Part shown: piece by piece, positions 10,698 to 23,304 of the stretch
Numbering within the stretch: position 1 is the first letter of the stretch
Layout of the letters: every line of letters begins with the position of its first letter
Origin: Mytilinidion resinicola
Lineage: Eukaryota > Ascomycota > Dothideomycetes > Mytilinidiales > Mytilinidiaceae
NCBI RefSeq assembly: GCF_010093595.1
Contig: NW_022985457.1
Location: 56,226 to 120,225 of the forward strand
DNA length: 64,000 nucleotides
Reading direction: 5' to 3'
Position numbers and translations under genes: made by a program
The notes under the pieces: generated by a model
What the model was told of the DNA's origin: nothing
Seen by the model: the letters and a program-made list of their open reading frames with translations, nothing else
Database searches by the model: none

Positions 10698-11077
10698 TTA
10701 CTTTATATAAAAATTCTAAGGTTAGTATTAATTAGTTTAAAGCTAAGGCTATATAGGAAGTTTATAAAGGTTTAATACTAAATATATAGTACTTACTTTA
10801 AGCTATAGAGCGCCTTTTAAAGTTTATAGACCTTTAGTATACTATCTATTATATTATAAAACTATTTAACGTAGATTTTATAGTTTATATCTTTATATAG
10901 AAATACTATTTTAATATCTATCTATTTAATTTTAAAACTAAGAGCGGCCCTAATTATAAATAGGGCTTTATAGCTTATTAGCTTAATAACTAAGGCAAAT
11001 ATTTTATTATAGTTAACGCCTTCCTTTTATATAAAGCTTCTTACTACCTATCTACTTTTATAACGGATAACTTCCCT
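10698..11077 (-). pseudogene. Ty1/copia pol, reverse transcriptase N-terminal fragment
   Basis: The minus-strand frame retains copia RT landmarks despite many stops: RYKSR-VVR-F at about 11020-11065, then NYNKIFA, and a KQIDVKIAFLY block (canonical QMDVKTAFL) near 10850-10920. It is the continuation of the fragment at 7217-8170, separated only by the two nested DNA elements. The LINE tail abuts it at 11078, so the remainder of the copia element is displaced or lost. Confidence 0.75.
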
Positions 11078-12961
11078 ATATTATTATTATTATTAGGTTC
11101 TATTAGGCCGATTTAGCTCCTATTAGGGTCTATATAGCAGTGCTATCTAGGTTTTATTTATAAGGGGAAACCGTTTACTTTATAGTAGTTAAGTAAAAAC
11201 CTTATTTTCTATAGTATATAACGCCTTGCGTTTTTTTTATTTCTGCGCAGCTATAGAAAACGCGTAGCAGCTCTATAAGTATTACTATAGAGTAAGCTAT
11301 TTTAATATATTTTCTAGGATTAATTCGGTGTTTATAGGCCCTAGGTTCCATGGTTATATAGTATTTAGAAGGTTAGTAAGGTCTGGGGTCTATATTAGGG
11401 CGCGCGTGCCCTTACTATACGCGCGTGCCCTTTTTCTTAAAAGCTAAGGTATTAAATTAAAGGATAATAGGAAATTAGGGGGGTTATCCTATTACAGGCG
11501 TGCCTATAGTTATATAATATACGTGTATACGTATAGTTCTATTTTTAGGGCGTAGCTATATAAATCGGCTAGCTATATAGCCAGCTTTTCTATTGCTATT
11601 TTTCTAGCTATAGAGAGGTAGGGTAGAAGGTCTATTTAGTACAGGAACTATTATAAAACGGCCTTATTTCCCTTATAGTTTTTATATAGCTGTATATATA
11701 TTTTTATTCTAGCCTTAAAAAATATATTACCTCTACTATTATAGTATTATTTATAGTATATTACTATATACTTTAGAAACTATAGTATATACCTGTAGAG
11801 GCACGCAGGCGAAAGGTAATTAGGCACTTTTATATAGTGCAGGTATATATTAAGCCCTATATATTCTGTTTATAGAAGCGTAATAATTAAGCTTTCTACT
11901 TTTATAAGCTTATAGTATTTAGTTACCTAATTTTTATTCTATTTTATATTAAGGGCCGGCGTAAAAAGGCCCTTTTGTTTTTTCCTGTGGGCCTTCTATT
12001 TATTCCTTTACCTTTCCTTATATACTTCCTATATTGCTTCTTATTTTAAAAGCTTATATAAGTTATTTAACTACCTTTTATACTTTAGGGCTAGTACTAT
12101 AGCCTTAACTGCGAGCCTTTTTAGTATATTACGCCGGCTTAGCTTATATTTAGGCGTTTTCCTAGGCTTATAGTATTTCCTAATAGTATTTCTAATAGTG
12201 CGGCACGTAGTCTTAATATGCTTTTTAGCCTAGCCCGCGCGTATATAGTCTGCGTACGCTACCGCGAGTTTCTCTAGCTTAAGCCTTAAAAGGGGGCAAA
12301 AGGTCTTATATTTAAGCGTTTTAATATCTATTGTTTTATACGCCCCTGTAATAGTATAAAAGCAGTAGTTCTAGGCCGTTTTAAGTTGTTTAATTTTTGC
12401 TTTGCTAATTTATTCCTTTATACCTAGTGTTAGAAACTAGGTAGTGCACCTATATATAAGGACCGGCCTAATAACTGCTAAGTATATATACTATGCTTTT
12501 TAGAAGCTTACGCCCTATATTAATACTATTAGCTGTGTAAGGGCTTCTATTTATACTATAGCCTTTTCCTTTATAATATATATATACGGGCCCTATTTAA
12601 GTTTAGAGTCTACCTAGACTTTAAGCACGCAGAGCTCTATAATTAGGCCCTTTATAAAGCCCTAGATATTTACTATAGCCTTTATATTTACTGCATTTAA
12701 ACAGCGCCTTATAAAGTATATAAAGTAATACTTATCCGGGGTAAATACTATACTATACTTTTTCGCCCACTCTATATACTATACGTGCGCACTTTTAATT
12801 GCCCTGCAGTTCTTTTCTATACTTCTGCTAAATATAAAAATATTAGTGTTATTTATAAACCTATAGGCTATTATATTACCTTTTTATAGTGCCGGCAGAA
12901 GCGTGCTTATAAAGAATAAGAAGAGGATTAGTAAAAGTAAGAATTTTTATAGTATACCTGT
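11078..12961 (-). mobile_element. Tad1-like LINE copy A, 3' portion (RT C-terminus, RNase H region, tail)
   Basis: This minus-strand non-LTR retrotransposon ends in a TAA/TTA simple-repeat tail (about 11078-11092 on the plus strand). The stretch 11800-12961 encodes the second half of the RT and downstream region; it matches plus-strand copy B (32597-33769) in reverse. Numerous TAG/TAA codons show RIP. A 679-bp block (11120-11798) lies between tail and coding part. The rest of the LINE lies beyond the Gypsy insertion at 12967. Confidence 0.8.
11120..11798 (+). repeat. 679-bp block E, copy A, in LINE 3' region
   Basis: This block is found again at 33770-34448 with the same length and the same orientation in the window. 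The two host LINE copies have opposite orientations, so the block is inverted relative to one of them. It retains GC-rich islands, including a direct repeat GCGCGCGTGCCC at about 11400-11432. No long TIR or coding capacity is visible. Confidence 0.75.
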
Positions 12962-12966
12962 GTTAA

Positions 12967-13193
12967 TGTTAGGTTCGTGGCCGAGAAAAGGGTTATATTG
13001 CTATTAACGAGGTTGCGTGGAAAGAAGAGAGGCTCCGGCCACGGGCCTGCTATATAGTTGAGCGCGCGCTAGCAGGCGCCGGCAGAACTCCGGGCGCCGG
13101 AAGAACCCTCGGCCCGGGATCACGTGACGTCCATGCACGTGATAATCCGAGGCCTCGATAACTACTAAGAAAATGCTAAGGAACAACGTAACA
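12967..13193 (-). repeat. Gypsy-B 3' LTR
   Basis: This 227-bp LTR starts TGTTAGGTTCG and ends GTAACA, and pairs with 19750-19976. It is GC-rich with many CpG steps and clearly less AT-biased than its surroundings. The 60-codon ORF across it is not a gene. Confidence 0.93.
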
Positions 13194-13196
13194 CGT

Positions 13197-13208
13197 GCCC
13201 CCCCTTTT
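13197..13208 (-). other. Polypurine tract of Gypsy-B
   Basis: On the minus strand, TTTTAAAAGGGGGGG lies 4 bases before the 3' LTR, the expected priming site for plus-strand synthesis. Confidence 0.6.
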
Positions 13209-16200
13209 AAAAACCGAGCTCCTGTAAGGATATAGACGTAAAAAGAGACTTACTATATAAACTTACGTAGTAGACAGCTAATATAGGCGTATTACAATAA
13301 TATAGTAACGTTCTAGTAGTTCTAAGTAGGTAGTGTCTAGTCCTTTAGTTTAATAAAGTAAGCAGGTGGTTTAGGTTTCTATAGGTTGCAGTAGTAGAAA
13401 TTAAAAACTCTATAAAGGCAGCCTTTAACATTTTTAGATAGTTGCTAGTATCTATATAGCCTTATATTGCTAATATAGTAGACCTTATACTATATATTAT
13501 TATTTTAAATTTATAAGTTAACTATTTAGGTAACTATCTATTCCTTAACGGGCTTATTATTATTATCGCGCTGTATTAGCTTAGGCGGTGGTGTAGATTT
13601 AGGCCGGTCCTAGCCCTTAATTAGCTTAGAAGTATTAAGCCGGAGCAGTAATAGGTGGAAAACGTTATATATCTTAGTGTCGGACGGCAGGTCTAATTAG
13701 AAAGCTGCGCCGCGATCGATAACCTTATTAACGCGGAAAAGGCTAATAAACTTATTATTAAGCGCCTTTTTAGCGCGGTCCAGCTTAATATTCTTCGCGT
13801 TAAGCTAGACTATATTATTAACGCGTATATCTGCCGCAGTATTACGGTGGCAGTTAGCTTAGTAAGCTTATTCCTTCTAAGCCTATATAATACAGTTCTA
13901 TAAGTAGACCTTAATATCCTTAAGGCGTTAAGTAAGGTTATTAGCTAGTTCGCGTTTAACCTCCCTATTTTTAGAAATCTTCTTACTGTTAGCTAGAGGC
14001 AGTTCTAACTCTAAGCGTGGATTATAGCCGTAATTAGCGAAGAAAAGAAATAGGCCTGTTATAGCTAAAATATAGGTATTAGCAACCAGTTCCGCAGAGG
14101 GCAGTAAGTTATACTAGTTGTCTTATATATACTATATATAAGCTCGTAGGTACTTCTTTATATTAGTATTAGCAATTTCCGTCTAACTATCTATTTCTAG
14201 GTGGAAGGCGGTGGATATATTAAGTAACGATCGTGACTAACAATAGAGGTGCCGCTAGAACTTAGAGGTGAATTGTATGCTTAAGTTGCTAGTAATAGAC
14301 GCTGGCAGGCTATAGAGCCGGTATATCTATTAGAAATAGACTTCTATAAGCTTATCCGCTTCTAGTAAAATAATAGTAAGGAAGTAATATTCCTTTAAAA
14401 GTTAATTAATTATAATAAGTATATAATAATACTTACGGCCGTAATATTTGCAGATAGGCAGGTCTACAACGTAGTCTATAGCAATATTACGCCAGTAATA
14501 AAGTAGGACGGGCAGAGGCTGTAGGAAATCTTGCTTAGTAAAGTTAGATAGCTTAATATTATAGCAGCGTTAGCAGGCGTTAATATACGTTGTAATTAAT
14601 TTAGTAAACTATAGCTAGTAGTAGTAGCTAGGTTATATATACTAAAGGTAATCGGCGTATCCTCTATACCCTGCACTAGTATAATTATAACCTAGCTATA
14701 TAATCCTAAGTTAAAAGGCGGCTAATTAAGAAATAAATAATTATCTAGAGTTTTTATAGTATACCTATAGCCTGCCGTCTATAACTTCCAGCTTGCTTAT
14801 AGATAGTTGCACGCGCTTATTCCTTAGGATATCGCGTAGTAGTTTACAGTTGCCGCTCTGCTTTAATACTATAATCCGATGTATAAAATAAGTTAGTAAA
14901 GTATTATTAACACCGCTGCTATTATTAAAAGCAGCCTTATCTATATTATAGGCTTCCTTAATAAGTTTATAGAGGGGCTTATTATAGTTGGCTTCTATAA
15001 TACCTATAGCGCGGAGGTAGAGGTTTTTAGACACCTCGGCAGCGAGGTTCTTTATTTTAATTATAGTTTGCTGTTAGAACAGGAAGCGTTTATTATTATT
15101 AGACTGCGGAAGATCTTAGCTTCGGCGTGTAAGGCTATCGGGCTTGGCCCTAAGGCGGCCGGGACGGTATATTAGGATATAATCGATTTCCGAAAGGATT
15201 TATAGCCAGCGCATCTGTTGCTGGTTAAGTTATTATATAGTTATAAAGTACAGCAGATTTCGGTAATCTATTAGCATTTAGATAGGGTCCTAGTATCTAT
15301 TACCCTAATACTATAGCTCCTATTCTTTAAAGGTAAGGATAATAGTAAGCAACTTTTTATTATAGATTTTATAGTTATATTCCGCCGGCGTTATTTTATA
15401 TAAGTAAAAGGCAACAGGGTGCTATATACTATTGTTATAAAGCTAGGAGAATACCCCCGCAGCTATATAGTCTAATGCGTCCGTTTTAATACGTAATTTC
15501 CGGTTAGGATTAAAGTGTTTAAAATAAGGTGCGGTAGTAAACGCTGTTTTAAGGTTATTAAAGGCCTTCTAGCAATTTATTGTCTATTTAAAATAGATAT
15601 AACCGTCTAGTCCTTTCCTAGATAAATTAGTAAGCAGCTTATATAACTGCAAGAAGCCTTATATAAAGCGTCTATAGAAGTTGGCTAAACCTAGAAAAGC
15701 CTAAATATTCTTAAGGCAAGTAGGAGTAGCCTATTTAGTAACGGCCGTGACTTTTTCTAGATCTATTTTAACGCTATTAGTTATAATAATTAGACCTAAA
15801 TATTTAATACGCTTAATAAGGAATTTGCACTTATTAATATTAAGGTAAAGGCTAGCCTTATAGAGGCGGTCCAGGACTTTCTATATATAGGCAACGTGTT
15901 CCTCTTTAGTTCTATTAGTAAATATAAGTATATTATCTATATATACCGAACAAAAGTCGTCCAGGTACTCCTGCAGGATGTTGTTAATAAATATTTAAAA
16001 GGTGCCGGGCCTGTTGCATATACTAAATCCTAGGACCTTAGATTAGAACATGCCGTACCTTATAACAAAAGCAGTTTTCTATTTATCGCCTGGTTTAATA
16101 CGTACGCGGTTAAAGGCGGAAATAATATCTAGCTTAGTATACTATTTAGCTTTACAGAGGCAATTTAGTGTCTTTTAAACAATAGGAATTAAGTATTAAT

Positions 16201-19146
16201 TCTTTATAGTAATAGCGTTAAAGCCTTAGTAGTTAATGCAGAAGCGGTATATTCTGTCCGGTTTCTTAACTAGAAAGACTAGTGCGTGTATAGGAGAGTT
16301 GCTGTTTTTAATAAAGCCTTTGCCTAGGAGTTTCTAGAGCTTATTATAAATAATGCAATTCTTCTCCTCTAAAACAGCTTAGGTTTTATACTTAGGCAGG
16401 AGAGCGTCCGGTTATAGGAGGATAGTATAGTTATAGTCTTAATAGGGTAGCAGGTTTCCTACCTTTTATTATAACTATATATTAACCTACAGGTGGAAAT
16501 ATTTATCTAGGTAAGCGCGTAGCTTATTAGGTAAGTATATCTTCTATTCCTTTATAAATTTGTTGTACTTGTTAACACTAAGGGCGTGTAGTTTAAGCGT
16601 GCCGTCGGCCTCTAGTATACTAATAACGTGCCTAATCGCGGGTGTATTAAACAGGGAGTCGTCCGGTTTAGGTATAAATTCCGGTCCGTAGATCTAAATA
16701 AGGTCCTTATACTTAGTATATTAAATATGGCGTTCTATAGAACTAATAGATATCGCGAATAAAAACGTGGATTAAAGCTTATTAGGCCCGGTGGCGTGGA
16801 AGGGAGCCCCTTTACAGAAGATCTTAGCTAGCATATTATTATAGTAGCAGTGTAGATTACAGCATTATAATTAACAGAAATAAAAGCTTTTCTTAATAAA
16901 GTTAATTTATAGATTATAAGTTTTATGCTAATCTATTCCTAGGACTAATAGAATATAGCCTAGGTTGGTAACGTAGCAGACTAGCTGCTTAGTATAAAAA
17001 CCTATAGCAATATTAATAATTGCGGCATAAGTAATAGATTAAAAGGAGTTGGAATTATCGATATATATAAGGTGACGAGGTAAATTAAAAGGAATTTAAT
17101 AAATTTTATATTTGCGCGTAAATAATTAATCCATAAAAAAGGATATTATACTGTTATCGGAGAGAGAATATATATAAATAGTTTAATTACTATCTAAGAC
17201 TATAGAATAAGGAAGTAAATACTAACTACCTTTTTTTAGCTAGAGCTTTATAATATTATGCTGGGTACAGGTAATAGCCGTGGTGGAAATGCAAAGTTCC
17301 GGCTAACTTTCCTTATTCTTAATATACTCCAGTACTTCCTGTGGCTAGAAAGAAGTGTTAAACTATAAAAAAGGTTCTACAGCCTGCTTTATCCTGTGCT
17401 TTTTAGGTGTTCTATAATAGGTACCCCTGTATCGGCTTTTACGCAGTTTCCTAGGCTTCCTTTATAGGTCTAGAAGGTTATTAGTAGAAACTAAGTTGCT
17501 GTATTTAGAGGAAGTAGGTAAAAAACAGGGGGTAGATAACAGGGTAGATAACGGGGTGGATTTGTAATTAATTATAACAGGTTCTTGGGCGCGACTATGC
17601 ACAAGAACTACTTATTTTCCTAGCCGGAAAACGTAATATCTATAGCGCGGAGAGGAAGACCGCTGGTTATCTAAATAGAGAAGTTCTAAAGGGGGCAGTT
17701 GTTATTAGTAGCGCGGTGGCCGACGTAACAGCAGCAATTGCAAGCGCCAGCTTAACGCGTCTGCTCCTTATCTTCTATAAAGAGCTTGCCTATGCTCCGG
17801 ATATAAGCTAGCTTATTCTTAGGCTTTATAGTGCGCAGGCGCTATTCTATACCTAGCATAGCTATAATAGTATAGGTGCGCGGAGCGTTTAGAGTAGTTA
17901 TAGTACCGGTAGTTATAGTAGTAGTTCCTATTGCAGGCGTAGGTAAGTATCCTCCGCGGCTACAGCCACGGCCGCAAGTAGACTAAGTGGTTGCTGTAGA
18001 TAAGGTGGCCTAATAAGGTTAGAAGACAAGGGTATTATATTTCTTAGATTGCTGGAAAGCGGTATTCTGTATATCTAAAGTGCGAATATATTATATAAAG
18101 TTATTAAAACAGTAATAGACTACTCTATTTACTAGCTTAGATTATAAATACAGTATAAGATATATTTTAAACTAGTAGATAAGCTTAAAGAGGCTTTAGT
18201 TAAGGTTGCCGGTAATATTAAGGAAATAGTTATAAAAGGTTATAAATAAATTATTGCCTATATAGAGAGTTTTAAGCTGTATTAGGGCTTTAGCTTTAAT
18301 ATTATACTTTCTATATCCGTTATCTAAAGAGCGGAGGGCTTCTACTTTATTATAGATAAGCTGCTGGCGGCGATGTGCTTATACGCGCTTAAATAGTCCG
18401 CCTAACAGAATGCTCTTAATATAGTTAAGCTTAAAGTTGTCCGTCTGCTTAGGAAACGCGTGACGGATTTTAGCAAGGACCTTGCTACGCTAGATAGGGT
18501 AGCTGTTAGTGTCTGTTCCGTTAAACGGGGCTGGGTCCGGCCAGCAGTAGCTAGGCCGTGACAAGATTAATAATAGGGGCTAGGTGTATGGTGGCGTACA
18601 GCTACTATAGTAGCTGCTGTCCTCGCGACGACGGTTATTATATAGAGAAGGTAAGCAACAGGCCTAGTTATCGCCGCCGCTGCCGCGTATATTGGCCGTA
18701 GGTAGAATATATACGGGCTTAGCGTAGTTATTATAACTGTAGTTGTTAGGCCTACCAGTAGGCTGTCCTCCGGCCCCGCCGTTTATCCGCTAATAGTCAA
18801 CGTTGTTATCGCGCCGCTTATTCTTATTAAAATAAACGGGCCCTTTAGGAGTTTTAACAGTAGGCTTAAACTATTAAAGGTTATACGCGTGCAACTTAGC
18901 AGCTTAGAGGTTAATATTAGCTTAATTAAGCCGGAGCTTTAATTCTTTAATCTTATTATCTATATTATTAAACTTAGTATAGAGGTTCTTAGACATCTCC
19001 TCCTATTTTTCTATACCGGCGCCGTATTTATTAATACAGATAGTAGTGCTCTCTACTAGGGCGCGCAGCAGCTTAAAGGCTTAGGCGGGTGTATTAGTTA
19101 CCTATACGCGGAACTCTATAGCGCTCTTAAATAACCGGCCCCCTAT
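13209..19146 (-). pseudogene. Gypsy-B gag-pol, RIP-inactivated
   Basis: The minus-strand frame is saturated with TAG/TAA but domain order is readable. A CCHC zinc-knuckle-like motif (CCYVGHRATNNNC) lies near 17700-17750. The RT catalytic motif reads [10 protein letters not shown] near 15930-15960, where canonical is YIDD. RNase H follows with KTDALDYIAAG and YNYKIYNKKLLAI near 15280-15500. An 89-codon open stretch (14765-15034) covers the RNase H/integrase linker with an L-N-LL-YFIHRI block. Integrase remnants extend toward 13.6 kb. The inferred product was a single gag-pol-type polyprotein; no function remains. Confidence 0.85.
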
Positions 19147-19506
19147 TTATTTAACAAGGTTGTGGATATCCTGTAAGTCTAGGAGAAGGTCCAGGGTAAT
19201 AGGATTCTCCTTATCGGGCTGGGAGCCGGCCGCAATAGTGTGAGAGTCCTGGGTGTTGTAGGCCTTAGAAATGGCAATGTTAAGGATGTTGCTAACGCGC
19301 TTGCGCCGCTTATGGAGACGGTTCTGTTGGTTCTTTTCGCGTGAGGATAATCGTGTGAGGTTCGCCGGTGGGGTTTTCTTATCCTTATCCTCCTCAAAGA
19401 CATTACCTTGTGTGTCGAAGAACTCCTGGTGACCAACCCCCTCCGCACCTGTTGGAATGTTGGAGTTATGAGGTTGCCCACCGGGCGTATTGAGCTGATC
19501 GGGCAT
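19147..19506 (-). CDS. Gypsy-B gag N-terminal fragment, intact 119 codons
   Basis: The minus-strand ORF starts at the ATG at 19506, about 240 bp downstream of the 5' LTR (19750-19976, minus orientation), where gag should start. The protein is hydrophilic (MPDQLNTPGGQPHNSN...), with an RLHKRRKR basic stretch and a C-terminal hydrophobic helix (ITLDLLLDLQDIHNLVK). It ends at a TAA where RIP damage begins. It is the unmutated beginning of a gag protein rather than a stand-alone gene. A GTAA/CTTA microsatellite lies in its leader at about 19555-19590. Confidence 0.7.
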   Translation of the reverse strand: MPDQLNTPGGQPHNSNIPTGAEGVGHQEFFDTQGNVFEEDKDKKTPPANLTRLSSREKNQQNRLHKRRKRVSNILNIAISKAYNTQDSHTIAAGSQPDKENPITLDLLLDLQDIHNLVK

Positions 19507-19554
19507 ACCTGGCTGCTTGTGATGTGGCCTAGGCTTTATGCAGGTGTAGGAAAT

Positions 19555-19590
19555 AAGTAAGTAAGTAAGTAAGTAAGTGAGTGAGTAAAG
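19555..19590. repeat. GTAA tetranucleotide microsatellite
   Basis: Tandem AAGT units with GAGT variants at the right end, in the Gypsy-B leader between 5' LTR and gag. Confidence 0.85.
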
Positions 19591-19749
19591 GAAACGTGTT
19601 AGTAGAGGAGGTTAGTGATTAAGTGACTGTATAGCCGAATCTCGAAGCCAGCGGCACCTGTATAGGTGCGCGCGCGCACGGCGGTGCAGCCGTGCAAAAA
19701 GAAATTGAGGTTTCTGTGTTTCTGGGTTTCAAAGAACGACGCAACCTAG

Positions 19750-19976
19750 TGTCAGGTTCGTGGCCGAGAAAAGGGTTGTATTGCTATTGACGAGGTTGCG
19801 TGGAGAGGAGAGAGGCTCCGGCCACGGGCCTGCTATATAGTTGAGCGCGCGCTAGCAGGCGCCGGCAGAACTCCGGGCGCCGGAAGAACCCTCGGCCCGG
19901 GATCACGTGACGTCCATGCACGTGATGATCCGAGGCCTCGATAACTACTAAGAGAATGCTAAGGAACAACGTAATA
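19750..19976 (-). repeat. Gypsy-B 5' LTR
   Basis: This 227-bp LTR starts TGTCAGGTTCG and ends GTAATA (ancestral ACA mutated to ATA). It differs from the other LTR mostly by transitions. Confidence 0.93.
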
Positions 19977-19981
19977 GTTAA

Positions 19982-22900
19982 CCGGGATAGTTTTAGCAAT
20001 ATATTTTCTAATAAAAAGTCTTATAGTTCGGTTCTATAGGAATAATTCTATAAATTAAACTATTTATTCTAGTATATATTAGACCTATAGGTTATATATT
20101 ATTTTTTTATAAAATACTCTATTAAAGGCCCCTAAAATATCTAGGCTAAAAAAGGAGGTAATAAGGTAAAAGTTGCCCTTTTATATAGTTTATATTTGTT
20201 CTGTAAAAAGTTCTAGTACTATCTGCGTAGATTATTTAGGCCTTACGCCTATTTAACTCGGTAGGAGCATGCTTTTCTCCTCTGCTATTTTAGATAGTTT
20301 TCGTGCTATAATACGTTTAAGCAGCTTACCTACTATTTCTAGCAGCGCAATTAGCCTATACAACTTTACTATATTATAAAACGCTTTCTAAAGCTTATAT
20401 AGTACTACGGTAATTAATTTTTTATACGGCTATAGGTGGTGCCCTATATATATATACCTAGTAAAGAACCTAGCCAGTATTAGTACTAGCTGCGTTTTAT
20501 ATTTCTTAAGAATTCTATTAGTTATTTTTATAATACCTAGGGCCTTATCCAGGGCTATTCCTATTAGCGCGGAAAAGATATTTTCTAATATAATATTTTA
20601 TAAGGACTTATACAGCTCTAGGTATTAGTATTTTTTAATATTAGAGAGGTCTGCCTTTATAGAGGGTAGGAAGAACTATTCTATAAGTATTTAAGCCTTA
20701 GTCTTATTATCTATATAGAGCGTTGCGTTATTAGGCTATAAAAAAGGGGGGAATTAAGGCGGTGGCCGTAGTTCCTTTTTAATAGTTCTGCCCTATTTAG
20801 CTAGCTTCTATACGCCTTTTAAATCCAATATAATTTTATCTACTACACGGCGCTATACTTTTATACTTTTTTTGCGTATAGCCCTTTTTTTTCTATTGTA
20901 CTATACTCTATACAAAATCCAGTCCCTTACTATTCTTAATAAGCGCCAGGTCCTATAGGCCCGCTTTATCTCCTGTACTTTTTTAATGCATTCTATTAAC
21001 CACGCAGGTAATACTTATTTTAACAGCTTTATAAATAGTATAGTTTTGTTTATTATAGCTTATATATACTTATATAGGCGGTGTGCAAATATATTAAAAT
21101 TTTCCTCCGTCTCCTGCGGGTTATTCTAAGTTTCTAGCTTGTTTAGCCGTATTACTAGGTTTTTTTATACTTTTTTCTATACTATATCCTTCTACAGCCT
21201 ATACTGCAGGGGTTTAGCTACCTTTAGTGGTAAGATATTAAACTCTATATATATAGGCCGGTAATTAAAGTTGCAGTTCTATTCCTTTTATACTATAGAG
21301 GAAATTATTTATTCTATTAGCTACTCTATTATAAATATAAGGTTAATTATAAACTATAATATTCCTTTTACCTATATCTTTAGCCCTTCCTCTATAGCTA
21401 GGTCTATACCTGCTTTGCGCGTAATATAAAGGAGCTCCTCTACTTATTCCTTAATTTATATAACTTAAACTCCTTTCTATAGCGGATAGTATAGGTTTAT
21501 ATCTCTAATAAGGATATATTCCGCTTTAGTATTATTTAGTAGTAGAGGTAGTTCCTATATAATACTATTAGGGTTCAGGTTATAGATATTATAAATATAG
21601 ATCCTCTTTTCCCCTGCGCAAAGGAAAAGGGTGTTAAGATTTAGTAAGTAGTGTATAACTAACTACTTATTAATATCTAGTTGTTTATTAATATATATAC
21701 AGGCTTTTATATATTCCTTTCCTATATATAGTAAATAGTATAACTTTATTATATGCGTTATATATACTATATACCTTTGCTCCTACCTATATAGGTTTTT
21801 CTATAGTTTTTATATAGCTAGTACTATAAGTTACAGGCTAGCGTTTTCCGCCTTTTTAAGGAACTTCTTCTAAGTTGTTAAGTTTTTATAGATATTATAC
21901 TATATAATAGTAAGGTTGTTTAGTTATTCTAATATTAGCTTATTTTAGTGTCCTTTTATTATTTCTTAGCTTGCCTATTATCTACCTAGGTTCTTTGCTT
22001 AGCGTAGATCTATTAGTTGGCTAGGTTGTTTTATAATAATAGTATTTAAACCTCTCCGCTTAATATTAGCTAATCGCCTCTGCTGTATATAGTTTATATA
22101 GCTAGCTATAATAATGCTTCCGGCAGCGTAGCTAATTAATTAGGTTGCGTAAATTAGGCGGGCTACGTTCTACTTCCGATTCTAAATACCTTATTAATAG
22201 CGGGCTAGTTCTTATCCGCTGTAAACACCTTTTTCGGCCGCCTAGGTCCGGGTTTCTTTAAGGGTGCAGGTATAGTAGAAGCTGTAAATACTATAAAGTC
22301 TATAGAGAAGGGCTTCTCTGCTTATATTTTAAACTTTTCTATATATTACACCCTTTTTTTTAGAGCTATTTTCCTTGCGTGCTGTTGTTTATTATATAAC
22401 TGCGCTTGGAATATATATAGTTTATTGCGCTCTGCGGCGTATTAGTATAGTATTACCTATTTTTTATTAAAGGCCCTTTGCTAAGCCTTTTTTTAAATAG
22501 TGTATTTAGTACTATATAATAGGTGGTTTCTATTATAGTTTATATATTTCTTAATAGTTTTATCCGGGCATACTTTTATATTATACTCGCCTGTATATAC
22601 TGCGTATTTAACGTTTTTTTTACAGTACCTTATAACGTGCCTGTAGCCCTAGCAGTTAAAGCACTATATAGCTGCAAATCCTGCCTTATACCTTAAGGCG
22701 TTAAGTATATAGCCTTTCTAAGCAATACTATTATTAATAGTATTATTTGCTATTACTTCTATTTATACGCCTATAATAGCCGAGCTTATATACTATACTA
22801 GGTTTACCCGCGCTATAGTAATAGCTGCCTTATTCTTCTATATAATCTTATTAATTATAAGTTCTAGGTTATAAGTTATATTGTTTTCTATTATATTTTT

Positions 22901-23304
22901 CTATAGACTTAGGTTATTAAGGTCTATCTCCTTAGGTATACTATATACTTTAATAAGCACTATAGGCGTGCGTATAGTAGCGGAGGAGCCTAGAATAAAA
23001 ACCTAATTCTTTTTTTTTAAAAGGGCGTTTTTTAATAGCTTATCCGCGATAATTACCTTAATATCACCATTTTATAGCTTTCTAATACTACTAATTTTTA
23101 TAGTTTCCGGCTCTTCCGCCGCTTATAGCTTTTTTATAATATAGTTATTTATATATATTACGTTAGCCGCTTGCTAGGCGTTGTTTTTAATATAGATATT
23201 AATTTTATAGAAGTTATTTATTATATTCTATCTAATTCTCGCGTTCTATTTAATTTATATAGCTTGCCTAATTTATATTACTATTAGGGCCTTTACTACT
23301 ATAG
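19982..23304 (-). mobile_element. Tad1-like LINE copy A, 5' portion (ORF1, endonuclease, RT N-terminus)
   Basis: Minus-strand order is visible despite RIP. An ORF1 with tandem CCHC zinc knuckles lies around 22560-22700 (CFNCQGYRHV followed by further Cys/His groups). An apurinic-type endonuclease domain lies at about 21400-22000, with a GDIN-like block reading RDINLYYPL. The start of RT lies at 20.0-20.6 kb. It joins the 3' portion across the Gypsy-B insertion. The 5' end is lost at 23305, where a Gypsy LTR begins. Confidence 0.82.

Larger units (their letters stand above)
12967..19976 (-). mobile_element. Complete Ty3/Gypsy LTR retrotransposon (Gypsy-B) nested in LINE A
   Basis: Two 227-bp LTRs (12967-13193 and 19750-19976) enclose a 7.0-kb element on the minus strand. 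It is flanked by the 5-bp duplication GTTAA (12962-12966 and 19977-19981), and joining the flanks restores the LINE sequence seen at 32590-32600. A polypurine tract lies next to the 3' LTR. Gag starts at 19506. RT, RNase H and integrase remnants follow toward 13.2 kb, typical Gypsy order. The interior is heavily RIP-altered up to about 19.14 kb, while the LTRs and gag 5' end are spared. Confidence 0.93.

Noticed and set aside
13004..13186. 60-codon ORF, repeated at 19784-19999
   Set aside because: It is the GC-rich LTR of Gypsy-B read on the minus strand; its duplication reflects the LTR pair, not a gene family.
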